Assembly (NCBI GenBank): GCA_965651935.1
Contig: CBFGTC010000002.1
Location: 124,001-188,000, forward strand
DNA length: 64,000 nucleotides
Reading direction: 5' to 3'
DNA from: JAFEDN01 sp965651935
Lineage (GTDB): Bacteria > Pseudomonadota > Gammaproteobacteria > Coxiellales > Coxiellaceae
The notes under the pieces are model-generated. The model was not told the origin of the DNA, ran no database searches, and was given only the letters and a program-made list of their open reading frames with translations. The translations under genes and the position numbers were made by a program. Shown piece by piece: positions 30,201 through 37,246 of this stretch (the stretch's first letter is position 1; the number at the start of each line of letters is the position of its first letter).

Positions 30201-31115
30201 CGAATGCAATCCCTGCGTGACAATCCGGATTGCGCTAAGGAAGAATACGATGCTTTATTGAAAGAAAATCCAGGATTATCCGTCAAATTGAGTTTTGATG
30301 GGCATCAAAATATTAGTACACCTTATCTTGCTACCGGAGTCCGCCCCCGAATTGCCATACTAAGAGAACAGGGTGTTAATGGGCACATCGAAATGGCAGC
30401 GGCTTTCACCCGTGCGGGTTTTGATTGCTTTGATGTGCATACCACTGACATCGTGAGTGGCAGAACTTCGTTGTCAGAATTTACTGGCTTGGCTGCAGGC
30501 GGAGGATTTTCTTATGGTGATGTATTAGGGGCGGGGCGCGGATGGGCTCAAACCTTATTAAATCACCCGCGCGCCAGAGATGAGTTGCAGCAATTTTTTG
30601 AACGTTCTCAAACTTTTGCTTTAGGGGCTTGTAATGGTTGTCAGATGTTAGCGGAATTAAAATCGCTGATTCCGGGTGCGGAGTATTGGCCGTCATTTAA
30701 AACGAATCGCTCTGAACAATTTGAAGCGCGAGTGGCGTTGGTAGAAGTATTAAATTCGCCCTCCATTTTTTTCCAAAACATGGCTGGAAGTATTTTGCCG
30801 ATCGTGGTGGCGCACGGCGAAGGCCGAGTTGAATTCAACAACCCGGGGGATTTAGAGCATTTAGAAAAACAGAAATTGGTAACTCTGCGATACGTGAATC
30901 ATCATCATCAGGTGACGGAATGTTACCCATACAATCCCAACGGCAGTCCGGGGGGCATTACTGGATTGACTGCGCTCAATGGCCGAGTGATGATTGTGAT
31001 GCCGCACCCAGAAAGGTCTTTTTTAGCACGGCAGAATTCTTGGCGACCTGACGATTGGGATGAGGAAAGCCCCTGGTTCAGACTATTCCAAAATGCTAGA
31101 GGTTTTGTCAGTTAA
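27228..31115 (+). CDS. purL: Phosphoribosylformylglycinamidine synthase, large single-chain form
   Basis: PurL converts FGAR to FGAM with glutamine and ATP in purine synthesis. The 1295-residue chain is the fused gammaproteobacterial form. Visible parts are NSEHCRHKIFKAEWTID, VETHNHPTAISPFPGAATG and GGGSASSRSSGQN of the synthetase halves, and the C-terminal glutaminase with the Cys in LGACNGCQML and the His/Glu in MPHPERSF. It starts inside the stop of the Mip-like gene. With guaB and guaA it marks an intact de novo purine route. Confidence 0.96.
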   Translation: MIVLQGNNAFTPFRLQQKLQQLKAVKAEFAALRAKYYYFVDTADDWQNSQLEKLAELLSANAMSTQIEFDSYSVLIMPRIGSISPWSTKATDIIRNCGVQGVRRVERGLFYDWQEAKIGEDIAEILHDPLTESVIHDQHHLTQVFRTYKPAPLSTIPLLKEGRQALEKANQRLGLALSSEEIDFLLNAFRRLKRDPSDVELMMFAQVNSEHCRHKIFKAEWTIDQHTQALSLFDMIRQTYRENPEQVLIAYADNAAVLKGSHAKRLIIDPSTHEYISLQEPSHIVLKVETHNHPTAISPFPGAATGSGGEIRDESATGRGAYPKAGWAGFSVSHLQIPGFIQAWETDPGKPAAIATPLEIMLQGPIGAASFNNEFGRPALAGYFRTFLHTLHTEYGPSFRGYHKPIMIAGGIGAIRESQIYKRKLSEGALLIVLGGPAMAIGLGGGSASSRSSGQNTKHLDFASVQRSNPEMQRRCQEVINACWALGDNNPILSIHDVGAGGLANALPEIVADSEMGAQIQLRAIPNAALSMTPLEVWCNESQERYVLSIALSDAPLFAKLAERERCPYAIVGEVTAKKDLVVADEHFNNKPVDMPLAVLFDEMPRLHCNSSTVNFTMSGFSLDQIDIAEAVRRVLQLPCVSSKSFLITIGDRSVTGLVARDQMIGPWQVPVADVAVTASDFTGKAGEAMAIGERPPIALIHPAASARMALGEAITNIAAARIENINKISLSANWMAAPDYLGEGAGLYDAVRTVSLELCSALGICIPVGKDSLSMRTLWEDNGNPKSVTAPLSLIITAAAPVVDINKTLTPQLRMDKGKTQLILLDLGKGCHCMAGSALEQVYSALTQRPPDIDDPELLKNFFQAIQILNQKEYLLAYHDRSDGGLLATVCEMMFAGHVGVNLKLDGLMKEPDSKLLEVLFTEELGAVLQVREDDLAKVLEILTQYHLQDCSVLIGELNSNDDLQIESYGRLIYQQSRTQLQRWWSETSYRMQSLRDNPDCAKEEYDALLKENPGLSVKLSFDGHQNISTPYLATGVRPRIAILREQGVNGHIEMAAAFTRAGFDCFDVHTTDIVSGRTSLSEFTGLAAGGGFSYGDVLGAGRGWAQTLLNHPRARDELQQFFERSQTFALGACNGCQMLAELKSLIPGAEYWPSFKTNRSEQFEARVALVEVLNSPSIFFQNMAGSILPIVVAHGEGRVEFNNPGDLEHLEKQKLVTLRYVNHHHQVTECYPYNPNGSPGGITGLTALNGRVMIVMPHPERSFLARQNSWRPDDWDEESPWFRLFQNARGFVS

Positions 31116-31168
31116 AGCCTAAAGCCTACAACAACATTGTTTAATGAAGAATCATTCGGTATTCTGAT

Positions 31169-31195
31169 ATTTTTTATATTTTTTATATTTTTTAT
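31169..31195. repeat. Three perfect tandem copies of a 9-bp unit
   Basis: ATTTTTTAT is repeated three times without a mismatch, directly downstream of purL. The units are A/T only and may be prone to slippage. Confidence 0.8.
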
Positions 31196-31245
31196 GTGAA
31201 TGTTATATATTTATTCAATCAACGCTTATTTTGAGGAAAAATACT

Positions 31246-31308
31246 ATGAGAACGAATTTAGGGTCTGTTGACATTTCACCTTTCTTAAGATACATCCCAG
31301 AGGATTGA
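31246..31308 (+). pseudogene. Remnant of a duplicated J-domain gene start
   Basis: A 20-codon frame with a GAGG ribosome-binding site starts MRTNLGSVDISPF and stops at TGA. The genuine gene at 31425 starts MRTNLEEVQRIIALSPHD, again behind an AGAGGAAAT site. The shared leader and first five codons suggest a partial duplication that has decayed; a short leader peptide is the alternative. Confidence 0.4.
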
Positions 31309-31424
31309 AACAAAGTCAGTGAGAGATTTGAAAATATCAATCAGTTTATTTTTTGAAGACCAGCGGTTAAATTTTGATATATTGAATTCCAGAGTCTTTG
31401 AAACATTTGAAAAAGAGGAAATAT

Positions 31425-31991
31425 ATGAGGACAAATTTAGAAGAAGTACAAAGAATCATTGCTTTATCACCCCATGACATTTACGGCATACTCAATATAG
31501 AGATAGATGCCGCTGTAGAAATAGTCAAAACAAGTTATCGTAAACTGAGTTTAAAAGTCCATCCTGATAAGCATCCTGATAATGTAAAAATAGCTACGGA
31601 AGCATTCAGAAAATTAAATGAAGCTTATGAGAAAGCGATTGATGCTATCAAATTTGGTAAACCAATTGGACAATTGAGGACAAAAAAACCAAGATACGAG
31701 ACAAAATCCACGCGTGAAGAAACGCCGAAATTCGAATTCGAAGAAAAAGAAATGAAAAGGATACTTAATCTGCCTGACCATGACTATTATAAAATATTAG
31801 GCATAGATAAAGCTGCTCTTGATGATGAAATTAAATTGGCTTTTAATAATTGTTTTTCAAAAATTTTTATTGCCAAATGTCCTCCTTCTCTTCGGGGAAA
31901 ATGTTTAGAAGCATTCGTTATAATATCTCATGCTGCAAATATGCTCAGTGACTCCTCTCATTTTCGACCAAATCATTATTTTCAAAAATAA
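31425..31991 (+). CDS. J-domain protein, first part of a tandem J-like array (ends at an in-frame TAA)
   Basis: 188 residues. The first J domain (about residues 16-71) has HDIYGILNIE, the diagnostic HPD in LKVHPDKHPD (46-48), and the helix IV pattern EAFRKLNEAYEKAI. A second, degenerate J-like unit (118-175) reads HDYYKILGIDKAALDDEIKL with KCPPS in place of HPD. J domains stimulate Hsp70 ATPase; the second unit should not. I chose the ATG at 31425 behind AGAGGAAAT over an in-frame TTG at 31398. The frame stops at TAA 31989-31991 but then stays open into the next entry, encoding further J-like units. Confidence 0.75.
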   Translation: MRTNLEEVQRIIALSPHDIYGILNIEIDAAVEIVKTSYRKLSLKVHPDKHPDNVKIATEAFRKLNEAYEKAIDAIKFGKPIGQLRTKKPRYETKSTREETPKFEFEEKEMKRILNLPDHDYYKILGIDKAALDDEIKLAFNNCFSKIFIAKCPPSLRGKCLEAFVIISHAANMLSDSSHFRPNHYFQK

Positions 31992-32099
31992 TATGTTGAA
32001 AAAGAAATTAATAGAATTTCTAACATACCTGATCACCAGTTTTACGAAGTATTAAAAATAGATAAATATGTTGCACCTGAAGCAATTGCCCCTGCTTTT

Positions 32100-33968
32100 A
32101 TGAAGATTAAATTTTTACTTCTTAAGTGCATGCCCCATTTAAAAAAGCAAAATTATTTAAATGCATCAAACAAGCTGACAAAAGCCCTGCAAGCCGCTTT
32201 TGATAAAGCGCTTGGATATTTTGGTGATTGGCTCAACAGAGGCCAGTCTTCCAGTTCATCTGCTCAAATATCAGAAATTCTTAGAATTCTTGAGGTACCG
32301 ATAAATGAGATTCATAAGATATTAAATCTGCAAGAAAATGCAACTATGAGAGAGATTAAAGAAAGTTTTTTCGATAAGCTTTTTGGTAAGGTTCACCCTT
32401 CTCTTAATTCTGGTAAAGCAGCTGAAGAAGCGTTTTCGAAGTTATATTATGCATATCAAGAGTTAATGAAAAAAGGTCAATATTGTTATCATGATATAAA
32501 AAATCCTAAAGTCTCTAGTCCTGCCCTCCAGTCTGATCGAGTTGAATATTCAAAATTACTCCATGCAACAAATTTTATTTTAACTGAAAAAAAACTGTAT
32601 CCTGATATTAATATGTATCCTCCAGATGATATGACGAAAGACGATTGGGAAGATGATCATTTATATCATATCCGTCCAAGTAAAATTTTAACTCATAAAA
32701 TACAAGATAATAGCCAGGAAGAACCTGAAAAAATTTTGGAAAAACATAAAAAAGAAATGATTGATATATGCTCTAAAGGTGAGAAAAATTTGTCTATAGT
32801 TTTAGCAGTAGATTCATTAGCACAAGGCACAGTTGAGTGGGATTATCGCGAACCATTTATATTTAAAATTGAAAAATTTTCGCCTAATTTACCCGGCATA
32901 ATATCCGTATTCCAACAAATTCGAATTTTTAGTATAAGTTATTTATACAAGAGTCAGGAGTTTTGCCTTTTAAAAATAGATTTTGGCGCGATCACCACTA
33001 TAAGAGACTTCGTTTTTCATCTATTAAATTTTTTTACCCCTCTTAATTTTTTCATGAGTATGGGTAGTATTTGTCGTATAGAAGAATATACTGACAAAAT
33101 GAAAGATAGTTTTGCATTATCTTATTTTCCACAAATCAGTGAAACATTTAGAGAAATGCTGTATCTCATCTGGTCTAAACCGGAATTCGGATCTTTCGAT
33201 GAAAATTTAAGACAATTTTTCCCGATCATAATGAATTTTATATTTGCAATAACAGTTATAAAAAAAATTAATGTAAATTTCGGTAAATCATTCTCGTCCA
33301 GAAATGCTAAAGATGAATTTGATGCTGTATGTAAACATGTTTTTGCGAGTGAATTTTTTAACGAGCTGAATTACCATTTGAATAATAAAACGACGATTAG
33401 CAAGGAAATTAGTCCGATTATTGATAATTTTTTACCTAAAATTTCGAAAAATATAATTGTAGGGTATCTCGCTATTGTATTCTATAAAAACGATTATGAA
33501 GTATTAATCCGACCGCAAGTGCTTAGTCTGCTTGAGAAAAAGCTGGGACCCAGCGACAAAAAAGACGAAAAGGAATTTGAGCCACACTTGAACCGGCTGT
33601 TTGCCGAGTTGAAAAAGCAAACGATTATAAGTGCTTATATGGTAATAGAGAGTAATACCGCATTTAACAAAGAAACAAAGAAGATAGTTGAATATAATGG
33701 TTGTTTTTTGAAGTTAAATTATGGAGATATTAAAGCCCTCCATGAGTATTTGGAGTATACCATTACACTTCCTATGTATCCTTTGGGTAAAGCCAAACAA
33801 AAGTCAGCCATACTTAATAATATCTGTGGGTTTTTGAATACGAAGAAGAATCGGCTTGCTCCTTCGGAACAAATGAAATTCGTTGAGGAAATGGAAAGAA
33901 TCGGTTCTGGTATGCAAAATTATCCGATCGATTTCAAATTCATGCCTGGCCAACAGCCTGGCCGATAA
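32100..33968 (+). CDS. Second part of the tandem J-like array protein, with unknown C-terminal region
   Basis: This 622-codon frame is in phase with the J-domain gene before it. The 36 codons between the TAA at 31989 and the ATG at 32100 are open and encode IPDHQFYEVLKIDKYVAPEA, the front of a third J-like unit that continues here. A fourth unit follows at about residues 58-126 (EIHKILNLQENATMREIKES, then KVHPSLNSG where HPD would be). The remaining 500 residues match nothing I know. There is no ribosome-binding site at 32100. The full protein without the stop would be about 847 residues; effector function is inferred only. Confidence 0.6.
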   Translation: MKIKFLLLKCMPHLKKQNYLNASNKLTKALQAAFDKALGYFGDWLNRGQSSSSSAQISEILRILEVPINEIHKILNLQENATMREIKESFFDKLFGKVHPSLNSGKAAEEAFSKLYYAYQELMKKGQYCYHDIKNPKVSSPALQSDRVEYSKLLHATNFILTEKKLYPDINMYPPDDMTKDDWEDDHLYHIRPSKILTHKIQDNSQEEPEKILEKHKKEMIDICSKGEKNLSIVLAVDSLAQGTVEWDYREPFIFKIEKFSPNLPGIISVFQQIRIFSISYLYKSQEFCLLKIDFGAITTIRDFVFHLLNFFTPLNFFMSMGSICRIEEYTDKMKDSFALSYFPQISETFREMLYLIWSKPEFGSFDENLRQFFPIIMNFIFAITVIKKINVNFGKSFSSRNAKDEFDAVCKHVFASEFFNELNYHLNNKTTISKEISPIIDNFLPKISKNIIVGYLAIVFYKNDYEVLIRPQVLSLLEKKLGPSDKKDEKEFEPHLNRLFAELKKQTIISAYMVIESNTAFNKETKKIVEYNGCFLKLNYGDIKALHEYLEYTITLPMYPLGKAKQKSAILNNICGFLNTKKNRLAPSEQMKFVEEMERIGSGMQNYPIDFKFMPGQQPGR

Positions 33969-33981
33969 GTAATTTGATGAA

Positions 33982-34015
33982 GCGCTATACACAATGATAA
34001 TCAAATGTATAGCGC
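33982..34015. terminator. Hairpin between convergent genes, possible bidirectional terminator
   Basis: A perfect 10-bp inverted repeat, GCGCTATACA (33982-33991) with TGTATAGCGC (34006-34015), loop of 14 bases, lies between the J-array gene and the convergent ferritin-like gene. Confidence 0.5.
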
Positions 34016-34028
34016 AAACCGATCAGAA

Positions 34029-34334
34029 TTAATCTTGCTTTTCGTCTTCCAATTCAGTAAGAGGCTTTTGGGTAAATAGATAATCTTTGAGCTCTTTATC
34101 AAAAGCCGGATCACGGCGGCGAATCCATTCTAAAACCATAGCAGCGTGTTCCTTTTCTTCATCACGATTGTGGCGTAGGATCTCGCGGAGTTCTGCATCC
34201 TTACAGGCATCCATGCGTTGATTGTACCAATCAACTGCTTCTAATTCCTCCATCAACGATGTAATCGCGCGATGCATGTCGCGAGTTTCGTCCGATAATT
34301 CTTCAATGGGTTCGTGATATCCTTCGCTTGCCAT
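34029..34334 (-). CDS. Encapsulated-ferritin-like (EncFtn) protein
   Basis: A 101-residue protein closely resembling EncFtn, the ferroxidase that is packed in encapsulin shells and forms a decamer of two-helix subunits. MEELEAVDWYNQR and HNRDEEKEHAAMVLEWIRR carry the iron ligands, here Glu30, Glu60 and His63 by comparison with the Rhodospirillum rubrum protein. GAGGAG precedes the ATG, 26 bases after the kup stop. The C-terminus ends LTELEDEKQD and lacks the usual encapsulin-targeting tail, and no encapsulin gene is in the window. It may therefore work without a shell, or the shell gene may be elsewhere. Confidence 0.85.
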   Translation of the reverse strand: MASEGYHEPIEELSDETRDMHRAITSLMEELEAVDWYNQRMDACKDAELREILRHNRDEEKEHAAMVLEWIRRRDPAFDKELKDYLFTQKPLTELEDEKQD

Positions 34335-34360
34335 AAATATAACTCCTCTTAGTTTTAAAG

Positions 34361-36256
34361 CTATAAACGAAAATACGTGCCGATCGCCACAGTTTTATTA
34401 TAAGGCAATGAATAAAACTGAATGTCGGGAACGGCATTGCGTAACATAAATGAAAATAAATATTTTTGCCATCCCCATAATGAATCCACCTTGGTTTTCG
34501 TGATTTCAATCGCAATGATTTCAACAAAAAAGGCCATGGTTTTTACATCAATTTGAAATGGCAAATCCATGGTTTTGGTCATGACCTCCAAAATATTCGG
34601 TAGATGCACGTCTTCCGCAAAGCCAAAATGAATATTTAATAAGTAAAATCCTTCGGCTTTTTGCAATATTTCAAATTTTTTAGAAAGGGGAGTGAAAGGT
34701 TTATTTTCAATCAAGACGCTGACAAAAATAACGGTTTTAGTCAAAATTCGATTAATTTTAAGATGATGTAATAAACTGCCACCCATTTCATCATAAGGGT
34801 CGGTGATAAATAAAGTGGTGCCAGGAAGGCGGGGGATAATTTTAGCATTGAGGTCGGCAATAATATTGGAATCTTTAACAGCATCTTGGTAATTTAAACG
34901 CCGCAATTGTTTAAAACCTTTACGCCAGGTGTACATGACAATGATGCCAAACAGGGTAATTAAAAGAGGAATCCAACCGCCAGTCAAAAATTTAAATGAA
35001 TTCCCGAGTAAGTTAGCGCAGTCTATCAAAATAAAAAGGACAAAAACCGAAAGTTGAATAAAGTGCCATTTCCAAACCGAGTAAGCGACTTGCGCGACTA
35101 AAAAAGTAGTAATGATCATATACAAGTTGACCGCGATACCATAAGCATTACCTAAATTAGCCGATGAACCAAAAGTAATGACTAGTCCGCAGGTGCCCAC
35201 AGTCAGAAATAAATTGATTAAGGGGACATAAATTTGGCCTTTTTCGATCACCGAAGTTTGGATAATTTTAAACCGGGGGATTAAATTTAATAAAATGGCT
35301 TGTTTTATAATGGAAAATACGGCAGAAATAATGGCTTGTGAAGCTATGATGGTTGCCAAGGTCGCTAAACTAATATAAAAAGGCAAAAACCATGAGGGAG
35401 ATATGCTATAAAAGGGATTGATAATCGCCGAAGGATGTTCTAAAAGATGCGCCCCTTGTCCAAAATAATTCAGAAGTAGGCCCGGTAGGGCGACGCCAAA
35501 CCAGGCTAAGCGGATGGAATTTTTGTTAAAATGGCCTAAATCCGCGTATAAAGCTTCACCCCCGGTAACCGCTAGAAAGACCCCCCCTAATGCGATTAAC
35601 GCTAATGTTTTTTCTTCCACAAAAAAATGAAACGCGTAATAAGGATTTATGGCTGCCAATATGCTGGGGTGATGGATAATTTGTAAAAATCCTAATATTC
35701 CAATGATGGTAAACCAAAGTAAAATGATCGGTGCGAATAAAATACCGATCCTCCCAGTTCCCACTCTTTGTAACCAAAATAAAAATATTAGAATCAAAAT
35801 AGTGCCAGGGATGATAAATTTCGAAAATTCCAAGGAGATGGCCTCTAAGCCTTCCATAGCGCTAAGCACGGAGATAGCGGGGGTAATCATCCCATCACCG
35901 ATAATTAGTCCAATGCCAACAATGGTGATAAAAACCAAAAGTCGGCTTTCTTTTTTTAATTTTTGTTTGAGTAAAGCGGATAAGGCTAGAATCCCGCCCT
36001 CGCCATCGTTGTCGGCGCGCAGGATAATTAATAGATACTTACAACTGATTAAAAGCACTAAATACCAAAAGATCAGCGATAAAACGCCGTACACGTTAGC
36101 TGAGTTAGCAGGTAAATGCAATAAAGCTTGTCTTAGAGAGTATAAAGGGCTGGTGCCGATGTCACCGTAGACTACGCCCAATGCGGCAAAAGAAAGTCCG
36201 AACAGACGGCGCCAGTCTATAGAATCCTCTTCCATCAATGTGTTAACCTTCATCAA
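34361..36256 (-). CDS. kup: Kup-family potassium uptake protein
   Basis: A 631-residue K+/H+ symporter of the inner membrane. The N-terminal GVVYGDIGTSPLYSLRQAL is the Kup signature; DNDGEGGILALSALL and GDGMITPAISVLSAMEGLE follow, then about twelve hydrophobic helices and a soluble C-terminal domain of about 150 residues. The length and motif order are normal. It is probably the first gene of a two-gene unit with the ferritin-like gene downstream. Confidence 0.93.
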   Translation of the reverse strand: MMKVNTLMEEDSIDWRRLFGLSFAALGVVYGDIGTSPLYSLRQALLHLPANSANVYGVLSLIFWYLVLLISCKYLLIILRADNDGEGGILALSALLKQKLKKESRLLVFITIVGIGLIIGDGMITPAISVLSAMEGLEAISLEFSKFIIPGTILILIFLFWLQRVGTGRIGILFAPIILLWFTIIGILGFLQIIHHPSILAAINPYYAFHFFVEEKTLALIALGGVFLAVTGGEALYADLGHFNKNSIRLAWFGVALPGLLLNYFGQGAHLLEHPSAIINPFYSISPSWFLPFYISLATLATIIASQAIISAVFSIIKQAILLNLIPRFKIIQTSVIEKGQIYVPLINLFLTVGTCGLVITFGSSANLGNAYGIAVNLYMIITTFLVAQVAYSVWKWHFIQLSVFVLFILIDCANLLGNSFKFLTGGWIPLLITLFGIIVMYTWRKGFKQLRRLNYQDAVKDSNIIADLNAKIIPRLPGTTLFITDPYDEMGGSLLHHLKINRILTKTVIFVSVLIENKPFTPLSKKFEILQKAEGFYLLNIHFGFAEDVHLPNILEVMTKTMDLPFQIDVKTMAFFVEIIAIEITKTKVDSLWGWQKYLFSFMLRNAVPDIQFYSLPYNKTVAIGTYFRL

Positions 36257-36315
36257 GAAATTGACAGTATTTTATCAACAACCCGCTTTAAGCTCAACAT
36301 ACGCAAAAAAACTCA

Positions 36316-36332
36316 TATTGTCCATTTTTTCA
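36316..36332. repeat. Copy of a dispersed 17-bp intergenic motif
   Basis: TATTGTCCATTTTTTCA here is identical to 55362-55378, and its TGTCCATTTTT core also occurs at 4771. This copy is followed by a C9 run and a G-rich stretch (GTGGGAGAGGCCGATCCCGC) between the divergent kup and ppiB genes. Confidence 0.5.
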
Positions 36333-36477
36333 ACCCCCCCCCTTTGTGGGAGAGGCCGATCCCGCAGCGCATCGGGTGAGGAATACTAAAAACAAAATAT
36401 CCTTATTGAATTTCAACGAATGTAACAGTATAGTTGCTGAATTGTTTAAAACTATTAAAAACATTTGAGAGAAGTTT

Positions 36478-36972
36478 ATGGTTAAATTAGAAACTCAATT
36501 CGGTGAAATCATTATCGAATTAGATAAAATCAACACCCCTAAGACAGCAGAAAATTTTTTAAACTACGTCAAAGAAGGTTTTTATGATGGCGTCATTTTT
36601 CATCGAGTGATCAAAGGATTTATGATACAAGCTGGCGGTTTTGGCAAAAATATGAGCCCCAAAAAACCCGGCAACCCAATTATGAATGAGGCAGACAAAG
36701 GTGGTATAAATACCCGTGGCACAATAGCCATGGCCCGCACTAATGACCCTCATTCTGCTGCCACGCAGTTTTTTATTAACTTAGTCGATAATGATTTTTT
36801 AAATCATCGCTCAAAAAACGCGGAAGGTTGGGGATATTGCGTGTTTGGTAAAGTCACTCAAGGCATGGAAATAGTGGATAAAATTGCACAAGTCGCCACC
36901 GGCGCCAAAGCCGGGCATCGGGATGTACCCTTAGAAGACATCGAAATTGTGAAAGCGACGGAAATACAGTGA
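36478..36972 (+). CDS. ppiB: Cyclophilin-type peptidyl-prolyl isomerase, cytoplasmic
   Basis: A 164-residue cyclophilin without signal peptide. The family pattern FHRVIKGFMIQAGG with the catalytic Arg, then RTNDPHSAATQFFINLVDN and WGYCVFGKVTQGMEIVDKI are present. It catalyses cis-trans isomerisation of Xaa-Pro bonds. GAGAGAAG lies before the ATG. It is divergent from kup. Confidence 0.93.
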   Translation: MVKLETQFGEIIIELDKINTPKTAENFLNYVKEGFYDGVIFHRVIKGFMIQAGGFGKNMSPKKPGNPIMNEADKGGINTRGTIAMARTNDPHSAATQFFINLVDNDFLNHRSKNAEGWGYCVFGKVTQGMEIVDKIAQVATGAKAGHRDVPLEDIEIVKATEIQ

Positions 36973-37012
36973 CACCAGGAATTGGATAGGCATATAGATT
37001 AAGGGCATTATT

Positions 37013-37186
37013 ATGAAAAAAGAACCCGACAAGAAAATAGAAGAAAAAGAAGCCATATCAGAAACAACAACTTCTGAATCAAACTCTTCAGTGATACCGC
37101 CACCTTGGAATTGTGCATTTTTTTCTCATTCTGCAAGGTTGAGGAATCTTTCTGGCCCTTGGTATTATGGCTTTCAACCTTCTTAA
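37013..37186 (+). CDS. Possible small protein of 57 residues, function unknown
   Basis: An ATG behind a weak AGGG site starts a 57-codon frame 40 bases after ppiB. The first half is highly charged (MKKEPDKKIEEKEAISE), the second half is Pro/Trp/aromatic-rich (VIPPPWNCAFFS, SGPWYYGFQPS). I know no relative. The sharp change in composition could reflect a real short peptide or chance. Confidence 0.3.
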   Translation: MKKEPDKKIEEKEAISETTTSESNSSVIPPPWNCAFFSHSARLRNLSGPWYYGFQPS

Positions 37187-37246
37187 GGTACTAAAATAAC
37201 TCCGCTTAATTGCAGTAATTAAATGAATTGTTTTCCGTTTTTTTCA

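Larger units (their letters stand above)
31116..31424. other. 309-base gene-free stretch: tandem repeat and a duplicated gene start
   Basis: This AT-rich region between purL and the J-domain gene contains three 9-bp tandem repeats (31169-31195) and a 20-codon frame at 31246-31308 that mimics the start of the downstream gene. I see no terminator hairpin, RNA gene or promoter that I would defend. Confidence 0.5.
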
